The position numbers and the translations under genes were made by a program. A stretch of 64,000 nt of DNA from Sandaracinus amylolyticus (lineage in GTDB: Bacteria > Myxococcota_A > Polyangia > Polyangiales > Sandaracinaceae), in assembly GCF_000737325.1 (NCBI RefSeq), contig NZ_CP011125.1:8618001-8682000 (forward strand), written 5' to 3'. The notes beneath the pieces were generated by a model. It was not told the DNA's origin, searched no databases, and was given only the letters and a program-made list of their open reading frames with translations. Positions 1 to 14,855 of this stretch are shown piece after piece. Positions within the stretch are counted from its first letter, which is position 1. The number at the start of each line of letters is the position of its first letter.

Positions 1-8
1 GAAGAGAG

Positions 9-82
<74 letters not shown>

Positions 83-254
83 TCGGGTTGGGAGGGCCCC
101 TCCTCGGAAGGAGAGACAGCAGCCTTCAAAGAACCGACCCTGTCGGATCAGTTGCTGAAAACTGAATCGGATGGACTCCGGCGTTCCGTCGAAACCAGTT
201 CGACGCTCACGGGTTTGACCGAGCTGGCTTCGCATCAGAGACACGAAGCATTCG

Positions 255-1821
<1,567 letters not shown>

Positions 1822-1950
1822 TTCGGCGGCACTCTCCGAAGAGAACGCCTAACTGTTGAGCGAGTCCTGAACTCCTTAGAGTTCGTTGCTCGACTTCGAT
1901 CTCGACCTGCGAATCATCCGTGGATGATTCGCGGGACCCGTGATCACGCG

Positions 1951-1973
1951 GAGTCTTCCGATTCAGTTTTCAG
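1951..1973 (-). other. 16S processing stalk, leader arm
   Basis: This segment is complementary to 155-178 on the other side of the 16S gene: the core tccgattcagttttcag pairs perfectly, with a small internal mismatch before the outer gagtc. A long helix bringing the two ends of pre-16S together is the classic RNase III processing substrate. The pairing is seen in the sequence; the enzyme is inferred. Confidence 0.8.
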
Positions 1974-2055
1974 AGACCGATCCGACCTTCGAGCTCGTCT
2001 GCGCAGCGCCTGAGCACCGCGGTTGCGACGACCGCTCTCCGTTTCGGGGCTGGGG

Positions 2056-2084
2056 AACCTAGCGGACTCACCCAGCGTCGTCAA
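2056..2084 (-). promoter_or_regulatory. rRNA promoter, downstream (operon 1)
   Basis: The minus strand carries TTGACG (2079-2084), a 17-bp spacer, then TAGGTT (2056-2061). An A-rich run just upstream of the -35 box (around 2087-2094) resembles an UP element. This predicts a start near 2049, about 230 nt before mature 16S. Confidence 0.65.
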
Positions 2085-2158
2085 GAACTTTTTTCACCCA
2101 CCAGCTCGCGGCCTCTGGCCTGCTTTGCTGGCTTCTGGCCGGAGCCAGAAGGGCGCGG

Positions 2159-2186
2159 ACTGTAGCGCGGTCTACCGCGCCGTCAA
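2159..2186 (-). promoter_or_regulatory. rRNA promoter, upstream (operon 1)
   Basis: The minus strand carries TTGACG (2181-2186), a 16-bp spacer, then TACAGT (2159-2164). It lies about 80 bp past the terminator of the preceding operon and would drive the 16S gene at 262-1821 together with the promoter at 2056-2084. Confidence 0.65.
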
Positions 2187-2265
2187 GTCCGAAGTGCGTA
2201 CCCTGAACTGCCGGGCTTGCACGAATAGGAAGCGCCCTGCGTCGGCAGGTTCGCACAAATAGGAG

Positions 2266-2298
2266 AAGCCCCGTGCTGCGCTGGGCAGCACGGGGCTT
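2266..2298 (-). terminator. rRNA operon 2 terminator
   Basis: A perfect 14-bp stem (2266-2279 with 2285-2298) with a 5-nt loop directly follows the 5S gene. The T-run after it on the minus strand is short and interrupted (TCCTATTT). Confidence 0.8.
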
Positions 2299-2307
2299 CG
2301 AAGAAGA

Positions 2308-2422
2308 CCCGGCGGCGTCCTACTCTCCCACTCACTCACGCGAGCAGTACCATCGGCTCTGGAGGGCTTGACTTCCGAGTTCGGGATGGGATCGGGTATG
2401 GCCCCTCCGACGTTGCCACCGG
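2308..2422 (-). rRNA. 5S ribosomal RNA
   Basis: An approximately 115-nt 5S gene, recognised by the minus-strand GGTGGCAACGTCGGAGGGGC start, the conserved CCGAACTCGGAAG segment (complement near 2370-2382) and the closing GGGTCTTC. It is the last gene of the complete operon. Ends are accurate to a few bases. Confidence 0.93.
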
Positions 2423-2551
2423 AAAATGTGGAAGCGTGATCCCGAACCGATTCGCGTTGTTGGTGCGAGTGTCGGGTCGGGCGAGCTCCGCTGAAGTAGC
2501 GGACTGCTCTTACTCCCAACCCTGACCTCGAATCTGACGTTTGCCTTAGAG

Positions 2552-5513
<2,962 letters not shown>

Positions 5514-5533
5514 ATCCCTAAGGCACGCGTCGT

Positions 5534-5550
5534 GACTCGAGACCAGGGTT
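5534..5550 (-). other. 23S processing stalk, 5' arm
   Basis: This 17-nt segment pairs with 2518-2534 across the 23S gene with three mismatches, and runs outward from the two mature ends. It is the expected RNase III stalk for pre-23S. Confidence 0.55.
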
Positions 5551-5759
5551 CGTCGCAAGAGCTTCCGGACAGACGCACACGTCTGCACGACAACTCGCGC
5601 TCACCCCGTCCTCGCGCCATTCTCGCGATTACGGAATCTACGCTTCCTATTCGATTTTCAGAGAACTCGAGGCTTGCGCCTCGTCGGTGACCACGAGCTC
5701 GATGCTCATGAGCACTGACGAATCAGAAGACTCGCTGCCGACGGCTGATTCGGCAGATT

Positions 5760-5832
5760 TGGAGCTGACCGGGTTCGAACCGGTGACCCCCGGCTTGCAA
5801 AGCCGGTGCTCTCCCAGCTGAGCTACAGCCCC
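5760..5832 (-). tRNA. tRNA-Ala (anticodon TGC)
   Basis: A 73-nt cloverleaf on the minus strand with a GGGGCTG/CAGCTCC acceptor stem, a TTTGCAA anticodon loop (TGC) and a GGTTCGAACC T-arm. CCA is not encoded. It lies between tRNA-Ile and 23S, the standard spacer arrangement. Confidence 0.97.
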
Positions 5833-5875
5833 GTGTGTGGAACTGCTGGCTCGAGCTCGCCCTGAGGGAAGAGAG

Positions 5876-5949
<74 letters not shown>

Positions 5950-6121
5950 TCGGGTTGGGAGGGCCCCTCCTCGGAAGGAGAGACAGCAGCCTTCAAAGAA
6001 CCGACCCTGTCGGATCAGTTGCTGAAAACTGAATCGGATGGACTCCGGCGTTCCGTCGAAACCAGTTCGACGCTCACGGGTTTGACCGAGCTGGCTTCGC
6101 ATCAGAGACACGAAGCATTCG

Positions 6122-7688
<1,567 letters not shown>

Positions 7689-7929
7689 TTTGGCGGCACT
7701 CTCCGAAGAGAACGCCTAACTGTTGAGCGAGTCCTGAACTCCTTAGAGTTCGTTGCTCGACTTCGATCTCGACCTGCGAATCATCCGTGGATGATTCGCG
7801 GGACCCGTGATCACGCGGAGTCTTCCGATTCAGTTTTCAGAGACCGATCCGACCTGCTGCTCAGTCTGGTGAGCTGCGAGTCAGAGTGCCTTCGCCGTCA
7901 GGCTTTCGCCGTTTCGACTCGGGCTGAGG

Positions 7930-7958
7930 AGCGTAGCGGATCGTCGCTGCTACGTCCA
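7930..7958 (-). promoter_or_regulatory. rRNA promoter, proximal (operon 2)
   Basis: The minus strand carries TGGACG (7953-7958), a 17-bp spacer, TACGCT (7930-7935), and an A-rich run immediately upstream (from 7961). Its position relative to 16S and its A-tract parallel the 2056-2084 promoter of operon 1, although the surrounding sequence is unrelated. Confidence 0.55.
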
Positions 7959-8040
7959 GAACTTTTTTTCGCCGCCGGTTCAGGACCGGGGAAGCGAACC
8001 ACCGGGGAAGCACTTGGCTTTTTCCCGGTCAGGGCGGCGG

Positions 8041-8068
8041 AGACTATCTGTCTCGCGGCACCTGTCAA
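8041..8068 (-). promoter_or_regulatory. rRNA promoter, middle (operon 2)
   Basis: The minus strand carries a consensus TTGACA (8063-8068), a 16-bp spacer, then TAGTCT (8041-8046). An A6 run lies just upstream, as in an UP element. It is one of three tandem promoters for the complete operon. Confidence 0.7.
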
Positions 8069-8139
8069 GTTCGTTCGGTTCTTTTTTCAGCGCCGCTTCG
8101 GGTCCGCTTTTCAGGGCGTCGCCGTCGCGAGGGAGGCCC

Positions 8140-8167
8140 GATCTAGCATCGGCCTCCGGGCTGTCAA
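8140..8167 (-). promoter_or_regulatory. rRNA promoter, distal (operon 2)
   Basis: The minus strand carries TTGACA (8162-8167), a 16-bp spacer, then TAGATC (8140-8145), with an AT-rich patch upstream (8189-8197). The spacing between the three promoters is about 100 bp. The rest of 7856-8289 holds no gene that I can see. Confidence 0.7.
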
Positions 8168-8289
8168 ATCCGATCCGAGCTTCGGAGTATTTTCTTTCGC
8201 GGCACCCGGGATTTTCGAGACCTTTCCGCCGGGTGCGGGGGCTCGCGGACCGCTCGGGGCGCGATCCGCGCGCGGGATTTTCGGGCGCC

Positions 8290-9348
8290 TCAGTCGAGCG
8301 GGAGCAGCGCGATTTCGTCCCCAGGGCGCAAACCGAGATGGCGGCAGGTCTCCTCCGGGAGCACGACCTGACCGGCGCCCTCCGGGGCGAGCTGGAAGTG
8401 CGACGGGACCGCGTGGAAATGCGGGGCGACATCGTGCTCGCGCGCGATCAGGGCTTTTGCGCCGGGAAGCGGGTCGGTGGTGCCACGGAGGAGGCGCGCG
8501 CCCCGCGTCCGCTGGACGAGCAGGACCTCGTCGGTCTGCGCGATGAAGTGCGGGCCGCCGTCGAACGGATCGACGCGGTTCCAGTAGCGGAAGCCGATGC
8601 GGCGCAGGAGCTTCTCGACGCCGCGGGTCTGCGGGCCGACCTTGCCGATCACGTCCTGCGCTTCGGGGCGGAGCAGCGAGGCGTAGATGTCGCCGTCCGG
8701 GAACAGGCCGCGGATGAATTCCTTGTTCCGCTTGGAGAGGCGATCTGCCTCACGGTAGGTCAGGCCCGTGAAGTGGCGGCCGACCGACTCCCAGAGGTGG
8801 GAGGTGCCGTCGGGCTCGAGCGGCGGGAGGAGCTCGGCGAGGACGCGGTCCTGGAAGTCGTCGCGGTGCTGCGCGATCCACAAGAAGCGCACGTACGAGA
8901 TGAGCATCCCGAGGCGCTCCGGGCTGCGGCGCACCGCGGGGTGCACCACGAGGCCGCCGATCTCGGTCGGGCCGTTGTACGAGTAGCCGATCGAGAGCAC
9001 TTGATGCGCGAAGTGCTTGTCGAGCGTGGCCGAGTAGCGCTCCTCGACGTGCACGTCGAAGTAGATGTACGGCGCGTCTTTTCGGCCGAGCTGCGCGATC
9101 ACCATCGACGTGCCGACCGCGCGCTTCTGCTCGAGATCGCGCAGCACGAAGACGTAGTTGCGGCGGCGTGGATCGCCGATCTCGCCCGTGAAGGACTGCT
9201 CGCTGTGCTCGAGGATCTCCTCGATCGTCGCTTCGTCGTTCGGGAGGTTCACCGAGTCGAGGAAGCGCGCGAGCTCGAGGATCTCGGCCTTGTCGGCGCG
9301 GGTGGCGGCGCGGATCTCGTAGCGGACACGAGGGTCGGTCGTCGTCAT
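8290..9348 (-). CDS. Arginine N-succinyltransferase-like protein (AstA family)
   Basis: The 352-residue product resembles AstA, which transfers succinyl from succinyl-CoA to the alpha-amino group of arginine in the AST degradation pathway. The N-terminal GNAT-like opening contains the LDSVNLPND loop (about 30-38), followed by TEIGGLVVHP (about 128-137) and LLPPLEPDG, all typical of the family; the family's usual length is near 340. The last 20 residues read like an AbrB-type strand (LGLRPGDEIALLPLD). Its start codon directly abuts the dtd stop (TGAATG), so the two form one operon. No other ast genes are nearby, so the exact acyl donor or acceptor may differ from classical AstA. Confidence 0.8.
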   Translation of the reverse strand: MTTTDPRVRYEIRAATRADKAEILELARFLDSVNLPNDEATIEEILEHSEQSFTGEIGDPRRRNYVFVLRDLEQKRAVGTSMVIAQLGRKDAPYIYFDVHVEERYSATLDKHFAHQVLSIGYSYNGPTEIGGLVVHPAVRRSPERLGMLISYVRFLWIAQHRDDFQDRVLAELLPPLEPDGTSHLWESVGRHFTGLTYREADRLSKRNKEFIRGLFPDGDIYASLLRPEAQDVIGKVGPQTRGVEKLLRRIGFRYWNRVDPFDGGPHFIAQTDEVLLVQRTRGARLLRGTTDPLPGAKALIAREHDVAPHFHAVPSHFQLAPEGAGQVVLPEETCRHLGLRPGDEIALLPLD

Positions 9349-9798
9349 TCAGAAGAGCTTTCGACTGTCGATCAGGATGGTGACGGGGCCGTCGACCTGG
9401 GAGCGCACGTCCATGTGGGCGCGGAAGCGGCCGGTCTCGACGCGGAGGCCCATCGCGCGAAGGCGCGTACAGACTTCTTCGTAGCGAAGGCGCGCGAGAT
9501 CGGGCGGTGCGGCGTCGTCGAACGACGGGCGACGGCCGCGGCGTACGTCGCCGAAGAGCGTGAACTGCGAGACGACGAGGACGGCACCGCCGACGTCGAG
9601 CACGGAGCGCGACATCTTGCCTTCGTCGTCTTCGAAGACGCGCAGGTTCGCGAGCTTTCCGGCGACGTAGTCGACGTCGGGCTCGGCGTCCTCCTTCGCG
9701 GCTCCGAGGTACACGAGGAGGCCGCGATCGATGCGTCCGACGATCTCGCCGTCGACCTCGACCTCGGCGCGCGCGACGCGTTGTGCGACGGCTCGCAT
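9349..9798 (-). CDS. dtd: D-aminoacyl-tRNA deacylase
   Basis: The 149-residue product has the normal length of Dtd, the cytoplasmic proofreading enzyme that hydrolyses D-amino acids (and glycine on tRNA-Ala) from mischarged tRNA. Both signature motifs are present: SQFTL at 77-81 and the Gly-cis-Pro loop DGPVT at 136-140, which forms the chiral-selective pocket across the dimer. It starts with MRAVAQRV, the common N-terminus of the family. It is divergent from coaE with 68 bp between the start codons and is the first gene of a two-gene operon with the AstA-like gene. Confidence 0.95.
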   Translation of the reverse strand: MRAVAQRVARAEVEVDGEIVGRIDRGLLVYLGAAKEDAEPDVDYVAGKLANLRVFEDDEGKMSRSVLDVGGAVLVVSQFTLFGDVRRGRRPSFDDAAPPDLARLRYEEVCTRLRAMGLRVETGRFRAHMDVRSQVDGPVTILIDSRKLF

Positions 9799-9866
9799 GG
9801 AGAACGCGGACGCTACGACGGACGGCTTGCGAAAGGAAGGTCGCCGCGGGTAGAGCGGGAGGCGAG

Positions 9867-10484
9867 ATGACGGCGATCGTGGGGCTGACGGGCGGGATCG
9901 CGTCGGGGAAGAGCACGGTGGGGCGCATCTTCCGCGAGCTGGGCGTGCACGTGGTCGATGCGGACCTCGTCGCGCGCGAGGTCGTCGCGAAAGGGAGCGA
10001 GGGGCTCGCCGAGGTGGTGCGCGTCTTCGGCGAGGACGTGCTCGCGGAGGACGGGTCGCTCGATCGGAAGAAGGTCGGCGCGATCGTGTTCGCGGACGCG
10101 GAGAAGCGGAAAGCGCTCGAGGCGATCACGCATCCGCGGATCGCGGCGCGCAGCATGAGCGAGCTCGCGGCGTTGGCGCAGCGCGGGGACGTGTACGGGA
10201 TCTACGAAGCGGCGCTGCTCGTGGAGAACGGGTCGTACCGGATGATGCAGGCGCTCGTGGTGGTCGCGGCGAGCGCGGAGGTCCAGGTCGCGCGCGTGAC
10301 GGCGCGCGATGCGCTCGACCAAGACGCAGCGAGGGCGCGGCTCGCGGCGCAGCTTCCGCTCGAGCAGAAGATCGCGGTCGCGGATCACGTGATCTGGAAC
10401 GATGGAGATCTCGCGGCGCTGCGCGCGCGCACCGACGAGGTGCATCACGCGCTGCTCGCGCGATTCGGGGGGATGGGACGATGA
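9867..10484 (+). CDS. coaE: Dephospho-CoA kinase
   Basis: The 205-residue product catalyses the last step of coenzyme A synthesis, ATP-dependent phosphorylation of the ribose 3'-OH of dephospho-CoA. The P-loop [12 protein letters not shown] is at 6-17, followed by [10 protein letters not shown] (about 32-41), which contributes the catalytic Asp. The start at 9867 is chosen because GGGAGG lies just upstream and because it places the P-loop at the usual distance from the N-terminus; an open frame continues upstream to 9783 but would overlap the divergent dtd promoter. The stop overlaps the next start (ATGA), so coaE is translationally coupled to the downstream reductase. Confidence 0.94.
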   Translation: MTAIVGLTGGIASGKSTVGRIFRELGVHVVDADLVAREVVAKGSEGLAEVVRVFGEDVLAEDGSLDRKKVGAIVFADAEKRKALEAITHPRIAARSMSELAALAQRGDVYGIYEAALLVENGSYRMMQALVVVAASAEVQVARVTARDALDQDAARARLAAQLPLEQKIAVADHVIWNDGDLAALRARTDEVHHALLARFGGMGR

Positions 10485-11617
10485 CGGGGCGAGTCACGCT
10501 GGTGACGGGGTTTCCGACGAGCTTCCTGGCCACGCGGATGGTGCGGAAGATCCTCGCGGAGGAGCGCAGCGCGCAGGTGCGCTGCGTCGTGCAGGAGAAG
10601 TTCTGGGAGCGCGCGCAGGAGATCGTGAGCGCGCTTCCGGTGCGCGATCGCGAGCGCGTGACGCTGCTCGAGGGCGACGTCGCGTCGATGGACATGGGGC
10701 TCTCGGGGAAGGAGCACGTGGCGCTCGCGCAAGAGGTGCAGGTCATCCATCACTGCGCGGCGGCGACGTACCTCGGGGTGGCGCGCGATGTCGCGCAACG
10801 CGTGAACGTCGACGGAGTGCGCGAGGTGCTCGAGCTCGCGCGCGAGGCGAAGAAGCTCGAACGGCTCGTGCATTGGTCGAGCGCGCTGGTGAGCGGTGGG
10901 CGTCGCGGGTACGTGCTCGAGGACGAGCTGCAGGCGCCCGAGGGGTTCCGCAACGTCGTCGAGGAGATGCGCTTCAAGGGCGAGCAGCTCGTGCGCGCAG
11001 CGATGCAGCGTGGGCTGCGCACGACGATCCTGCGGCCCGCGATCCTCGTGGGCGACTCGGTGACCGGCGAGATCGATCGCTTCGAAGGGCCGTATCTGCT
11101 CGTGCTCTTGATGCTGAGCTCGCCCGTGGATCTGCGGGTGCCGCTGCCGGGGCGCGGGGACGTGCCGCTCAACCTCGTGCCGATCGACTACGTGGTCGAT
11201 GCGGGGTGGGCCATCGCGAACGACGCGCGCAGCGTGGGGCGCACGTTCCATCTCGTGGATCCGACGCCGCAGTCGGCGCGACGGGTGTTCGAGCTGATCG
11301 CGCAGGCCGCGGGGCGTCCGCTGCCGCGCGGGTTCTTGCCGACGAACCTCGCGACCGCGCTGTTGCGTACGCCGGGGCTCGAGCGATTCGCGCACGTGCC
11401 GCGCGCGTTCCTCGAGCAGCTCGCGACCGAGGTCGTGTACGACGATCGCGGCGCGCGGGAATTGCTGGATCCCAAGGGGATCAAGTGCCCGGGGTTCGAG
11501 TCGTACGTCGACGTGATGGTGAGCTACGTGCGCGCGCAGCAGAGCGCGAAGCGACAGCGTCGGCCCGACAGCTTCGAGATCGAAGGCGAGGACGAGGCGA
11601 GCGATCCGCTGCAGTGA
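10481..11617 (+). CDS. Thioester-reductase-like NAD(P)-binding protein (extended SDR)
   Basis: The 378-residue product belongs to the extended SDR / NAD_binding_4 group (fatty acyl-CoA reductase and thioester reductase domains). The nucleotide-binding loop is TGFPTSFLA (8-16) in place of the usual TGATGFLG. A substrate-domain motif LRPAILVGDSVTGEIDRFEG is at about 185. The active-site YxxxK is not recognisable: the aligned segment reads EEMRFKGEQL, with Glu where Tyr is expected, so catalysis may differ or be lost. It overlaps coaE by 4 bp. Its stop codon and that of the convergent oxidoreductase form TGATCA with no space between. The substrate is unknown. Confidence 0.75.
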   Translation: MTGRVTLVTGFPTSFLATRMVRKILAEERSAQVRCVVQEKFWERAQEIVSALPVRDRERVTLLEGDVASMDMGLSGKEHVALAQEVQVIHHCAAATYLGVARDVAQRVNVDGVREVLELAREAKKLERLVHWSSALVSGGRRGYVLEDELQAPEGFRNVVEEMRFKGEQLVRAAMQRGLRTTILRPAILVGDSVTGEIDRFEGPYLLVLLMLSSPVDLRVPLPGRGDVPLNLVPIDYVVDAGWAIANDARSVGRTFHLVDPTPQSARRVFELIAQAAGRPLPRGFLPTNLATALLRTPGLERFAHVPRAFLEQLATEVVYDDRGARELLDPKGIKCPGFESYVDVMVSYVRAQQSAKRQRRPDSFEIEGEDEASDPLQ

Positions 11618-13075
11618 TCAGGATGCGACCCACGGCGGCGCGAGCAGGCGGCGCTTGCCGTCGGCGCTGCGAGGTGTCGTGTCGTCGAGGGACTCGCGAT
11701 CCCAGCGCTGGCACGTGACCTCCTTGTGCGATTGGTCGAGCGCCTCGCAGTAATTCGTGAAGAGGCAGCGACGGATGTCGTCGCCGCGGCCGCGCCGGAG
11801 CTTCTCGAAGAAGTCGGGATCGGCGAGCGCCTGGCGCGCCATCGCGACGATGTCCGCGTCGCCGCGCGCGAGGATGGACTCGGCTTGATCGAAGGTCGCG
11901 ATGCCGCCCGCGGTGACGATCGGCGTGGTGAGATCGTGATCGCGCAGCGCGCGGCGGATCGTCGCGGCGAGCAGGACGTTGCGACCGAACGGGCCGGGCG
12001 GGCCGCTGTGCACGGTGGGCATGCACTCGTGGCCGCTCGGGCCGGTGTAGGGATACGCGGCCTCGCCGACCTTCGGTTGTTTCGCGTCCTCGAACCGGCC
12101 GCCCTTGCTGATGCTCAGGAAGTCCATGCCGGCACGGGCGAATTCGAGGGCGAAGAAGGTCGCGTCGTCGATGCGTGAGCCGCCCTCGACCACGTCGTCG
12201 CCGAGGAAGCGCGCGCCGACGACGTAGTCGGGGCCGACGGCGTCGCGCACTGCGCGGTAGGTCTCGAGCGGAAGGCGCACGCGGTGCTCGCGGGGGCCGC
12301 CGTATCCGTCCGCGCGATCGTTCAGGCGCGAGAGGAACGACGACATCGTGTACGCGTGCGCGTAGTGCAGCTCGACTCCATCGAACCCTGCTTCGCGCGC
12401 GCGGCGCGCCGCATCGGCGAAGAGCGGCGGGATCGTGCGCGGCAGATCGCGGATGTGCGGGAGGTGCGTGTCGGTGACGCGCTCGCGATGGCCGATCGTG
12501 AGCGACTCGTGATCGCGCGGGGATAGATAGTCGCGGAGCGCGTCGTCGTCCTGCGCGAGGAGGAACGCGCGGATCTCGGAATCGCTCGCGCCCGGAACGC
12601 GCGCGCGGAGCGCGTCGTCGATCACGAGGAAGCGCTCGAGGAACTTCTCGCGCGGCGGGCGGCGCTTGATCGCGAGGAAGTCGATGATCTGCAGGAACAA
12701 GCGGGTGCGCCCGCGCGATGCGTCGCGCACTGCCTCGGTGAGGCGACGCAGCCCGGGCACGAATCGATCGTGGCCGATGCGCAGCAGCGGTCCGCTCGGC
12801 ACGTCGCGGATGCCCGTCGCTTCGACGACGATCACGCCGGGCGCGCTCTCCGCGAAGCGCCGGTACCAGCCGATCACGTTCTCGGTGACGAAGCCGTCCT
12901 CGGTGGCGCGCCACGGGACCATCGCGGGGATCCACGTGCGCTCGTGCGCCTCGATCGGGCCGATGCGCACCGGGGAGAGCCAGCGCGAGCGTCGCGCTTC
13001 GTCCTCGGTGGGCCAGCGTTCGACGGGCAGGAGGCGGAGGAGCCGCTTGTCTTCGCGGGCGCGGGGCGCGGGCAT
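11618..13075 (-). CDS. NADH:flavin oxidoreductase (Old Yellow Enzyme family)
   Basis: The 485-residue product is a FMN-dependent TIM-barrel reductase of the OYE family. The catalytic-region motif is FDGVELHYAHAYTMSSFLS (the usual form is FDGVEIHGAHGYL), followed by the family signature LNDRADGYGGPREHRVRLP and the phosphate-binding GGIATFDQAESIL. The C-terminus carries CLFTNYCEAL and ends soon after. The start at 13075 gives a conventional length. An open frame extends further upstream but runs antisense through the divergent gene. Physiological substrates of this family range from enones to 2,4-dienoyl-CoA and cannot be chosen from sequence. Confidence 0.85.
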   Translation of the reverse strand: MPAPRAREDKRLLRLLPVERWPTEDEARRSRWLSPVRIGPIEAHERTWIPAMVPWRATEDGFVTENVIGWYRRFAESAPGVIVVEATGIRDVPSGPLLRIGHDRFVPGLRRLTEAVRDASRGRTRLFLQIIDFLAIKRRPPREKFLERFLVIDDALRARVPGASDSEIRAFLLAQDDDALRDYLSPRDHESLTIGHRERVTDTHLPHIRDLPRTIPPLFADAARRAREAGFDGVELHYAHAYTMSSFLSRLNDRADGYGGPREHRVRLPLETYRAVRDAVGPDYVVGARFLGDDVVEGGSRIDDATFFALEFARAGMDFLSISKGGRFEDAKQPKVGEAAYPYTGPSGHECMPTVHSGPPGPFGRNVLLAATIRRALRDHDLTTPIVTAGGIATFDQAESILARGDADIVAMARQALADPDFFEKLRRGRGDDIRRCLFTNYCEALDQSHKEVTCQRWDRESLDDTTPRSADGKRRLLAPPWVAS

Positions 13076-13096
13076 GCGAGGCGAGGACGGTATGGC

Positions 13097-14143
13097 ATGC
13101 TCGCCGCTTTCGCGAGCGTGGAGCGTGCGATGGCGAGGATGGGCGTGTGGAGCGTCGGGACCGTGGCGATCACGGGTGACGAGGGTGAGAACGGCACGGC
13201 CGTGCTCGTGGTGGACGAGGACGAAGGCGGGCTCGTCGCGAACGATCTCTGGGCGTCGATGGGCGAAGGCGACGCCGTCGCGACGTCGCTGAAGCAGCTG
13301 TTCGGCGAGGTGGGCCGGCCGCGCAAGCTCGTCGTGAAGACGGGCCCGCTCGCGAAGGCGGTGCGCGCGGCGGGCGTGCGCGAGGAGATCACGGTCGGCG
13401 CGACGCCGAAGCTCGATGCGCTGATGGAAGAGCTCGAGAAGGACGCGGCAGCGCTCGCGAGCATGCCCGGTCCGCTCGACGCCGAGGACACGACGAGCGC
13501 GCACCTCAACACGTTCTTCGCGGCGGCGCAGGTGATGCGGCACGTCGCGCCGTGGGGGTTCTTCCCGCCCGCGACGTCGTTCTCGGTGGAGGCGCCTTCG
13601 CTCGGAATTTCCGAGGGCGGCGCGTTCGTGCTGAGCTCGGAGGACGACGATGACGAGCTCGAGGGCGAAGAGGCCGTCGGGATCGAGAACGACGATCTCA
13701 CGCCCGGCGAGGCGCCCGGTGGGTGGATGTTCGTGGAGTCGCCCGAGGACTTCGCGGCGCTGAGCGAGGCGATGATCGACGGGAGCGCGCCGCGCGACAA
13801 GGCGAGCGTGATCGCCCTCGCCTACGAGCGCGCCGAAGATCTCGGGCCCGCGTTCGAGGCGTTCGCGCGCGAGCACGAGCTCGACGTGCCGGCGGACGGA
13901 TGGATCCCCGTGCTCTCGCGCTCGAAGCGCGGCGTCGGGACGGTCGCGGTGAGCGCGAGCGATTACGAGCTCGCGACCGCGATCTGCACGGCGATCGCGA
14001 ACATCACGGTCGCGCTCGCGGAGGACGACGAGGAAGAGGTCGACGGAGTGCGCGCCGAGCTCGTGACCGCGAGCGGGATGCAGGTCTTCGTCGAGGGCCC
14101 GATGGCGGACGACGACGAAGAGGACGAGAGCGAGAGCGAGTGA
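13097..14143 (+). CDS. Acidic protein of unknown function
   Basis: I do not recognise this 348-residue protein. It is strongly acidic, with runs such as SSEDDDDELEGEE near the middle and a Glu/Asp-rich C-terminus, and has no signal peptide or membrane segment. The N-terminal part looks like an alpha/beta domain (VGTVAITGDEGENGTAVLVV), and the C-terminal part repeats a similar pattern (SKRGVGTVAVSASDYELATA). Only 21 bp separate its first ATG from the divergent start at 13075, so the true start could be 13130 or 13139. Codon use is as in its neighbours. Convergent with the next minus gene, 3 bp apart. Confidence 0.7.
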   Translation: MLAAFASVERAMARMGVWSVGTVAITGDEGENGTAVLVVDEDEGGLVANDLWASMGEGDAVATSLKQLFGEVGRPRKLVVKTGPLAKAVRAAGVREEITVGATPKLDALMEELEKDAAALASMPGPLDAEDTTSAHLNTFFAAAQVMRHVAPWGFFPPATSFSVEAPSLGISEGGAFVLSSEDDDDELEGEEAVGIENDDLTPGEAPGGWMFVESPEDFAALSEAMIDGSAPRDKASVIALAYERAEDLGPAFEAFAREHELDVPADGWIPVLSRSKRGVGTVAVSASDYELATAICTAIANITVALAEDDEEEVDGVRAELVTASGMQVFVEGPMADDDEEDESESE

Positions 14144-14146
14144 CGC

Positions 14147-14842
14147 TCAGGAGAGCACGGCGGGATCGTCGCTGGCGCGCACCGGGCCGAGCGCGCTCGG
14201 CTCGATGACGAGACGCTTCTTCCGCGCGGTCTCGCGATACCCGGCGCCGCCCTGTGCGGCGCCCGGGTGAGGATCGTCCTCCCAGCGCGCGAGACCGAGG
14301 ATCGCGACGGTCTCGCCGGGCTCGAGCGCGCCCTCCTGGTAGCGAACTCCCTTGTTGAAGCCGAAGAAGTCGGTGCTCGAGTGGCCGTGGCGCGCGAGGT
14401 ACGCGTCGAGCTCGGGCGTCGCGTCGTTCCACGTGCCCGAGCGCTGGTGGTGATCGAGCACGATCGCGGGCTCGAGCTGGAGCGCCTTCACGATCGCGCG
14501 ACCGGTCTCGTCCTCGACGACGAAATCGACGCTCTCGCGGTCGCGGATCAACGAGCGCCAGCTCGAGCTCTTGCCGGTCGAGACGCGCACGTCGACCTCG
14601 ACGCGGTACGCCGCGCAGGTGCGGTGCGAGAGCGGCGCGTCGAGGGTGCGCGGACCGGCGCGCAGCGTGCCGACGATGCGCACCAGCTGCCCGTCCGGCG
14701 CATCGGCGACGCGCACCAATGGCGCGGCGCGGATCGCGCGGAGCGTCTGCTGGTACGGCGAGAACCACCACGCGCCGAGCGCGATCGCGCCGGCGGCGCC
14801 GAGCGCGATCAGGAGGAACAGCGGGGACGCGACGAGCAGCAT
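14147..14842 (-). CDS. GIDE/MULAN-like membrane protein
   Basis: The 231-residue product starts with one hydrophobic segment (about 4-27), followed by a soluble domain. The pattern PLSHRTCAAYRVEVDVRV ... VDFVVEDETGRAIV ... FGFNKGVRYQEGALEPGETVAILG resembles the bacterial relatives of the GIDE (MULAN E3 ligase) BAM domain, where a Cys-rich PLSxxxCxxYR motif precedes a DxTG strand. The function in bacteria is not known. It follows pmbA by 13 bp on the same strand and is probably the third gene of the tldD-pmbA operon, which hints at a role in peptide or membrane-protein turnover. Confidence 0.65.
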   Translation of the reverse strand: MLLVASPLFLLIALGAAGAIALGAWWFSPYQQTLRAIRAAPLVRVADAPDGQLVRIVGTLRAGPRTLDAPLSHRTCAAYRVEVDVRVSTGKSSSWRSLIRDRESVDFVVEDETGRAIVKALQLEPAIVLDHHQRSGTWNDATPELDAYLARHGHSSTDFFGFNKGVRYQEGALEPGETVAILGLARWEDDPHPGAAQGGAGYRETARKKRLVIEPSALGPVRASDDPAVLS

Positions 14843-14855
14843 CCCCGCGCTTCCT

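Larger units (their letters stand above)
1822..2265 (-). other. rRNA operon 1 leader and control region
   Basis: This is the 444-bp gap between the 16S gene and the terminator of the upstream operon; no protein gene is apparent. It holds two tandem promoters (2056-2084 and 2159-2186), an 11-bp leader hairpin (1909-1919 with 1922-1932), and the right arm of the 16S processing stalk (1951-1973). I saw no convincing boxA antiterminator. Confidence 0.7.

Noticed and set aside
8290-9348. A complete arginine succinyltransferase (AST) pathway locus
   Set aside because: Only the AstA-like gene is here; the neighbours are dtd and rRNA genes, with no astB, astC, astD or astE.
13076-13876. N-terminal extension of the OYE-family gene to 13876
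   Set aside because: It is antisense to the acidic protein gene and translates to Arg/His/Glu-rich non-protein sequence. The conserved OYE start lies near 13075.
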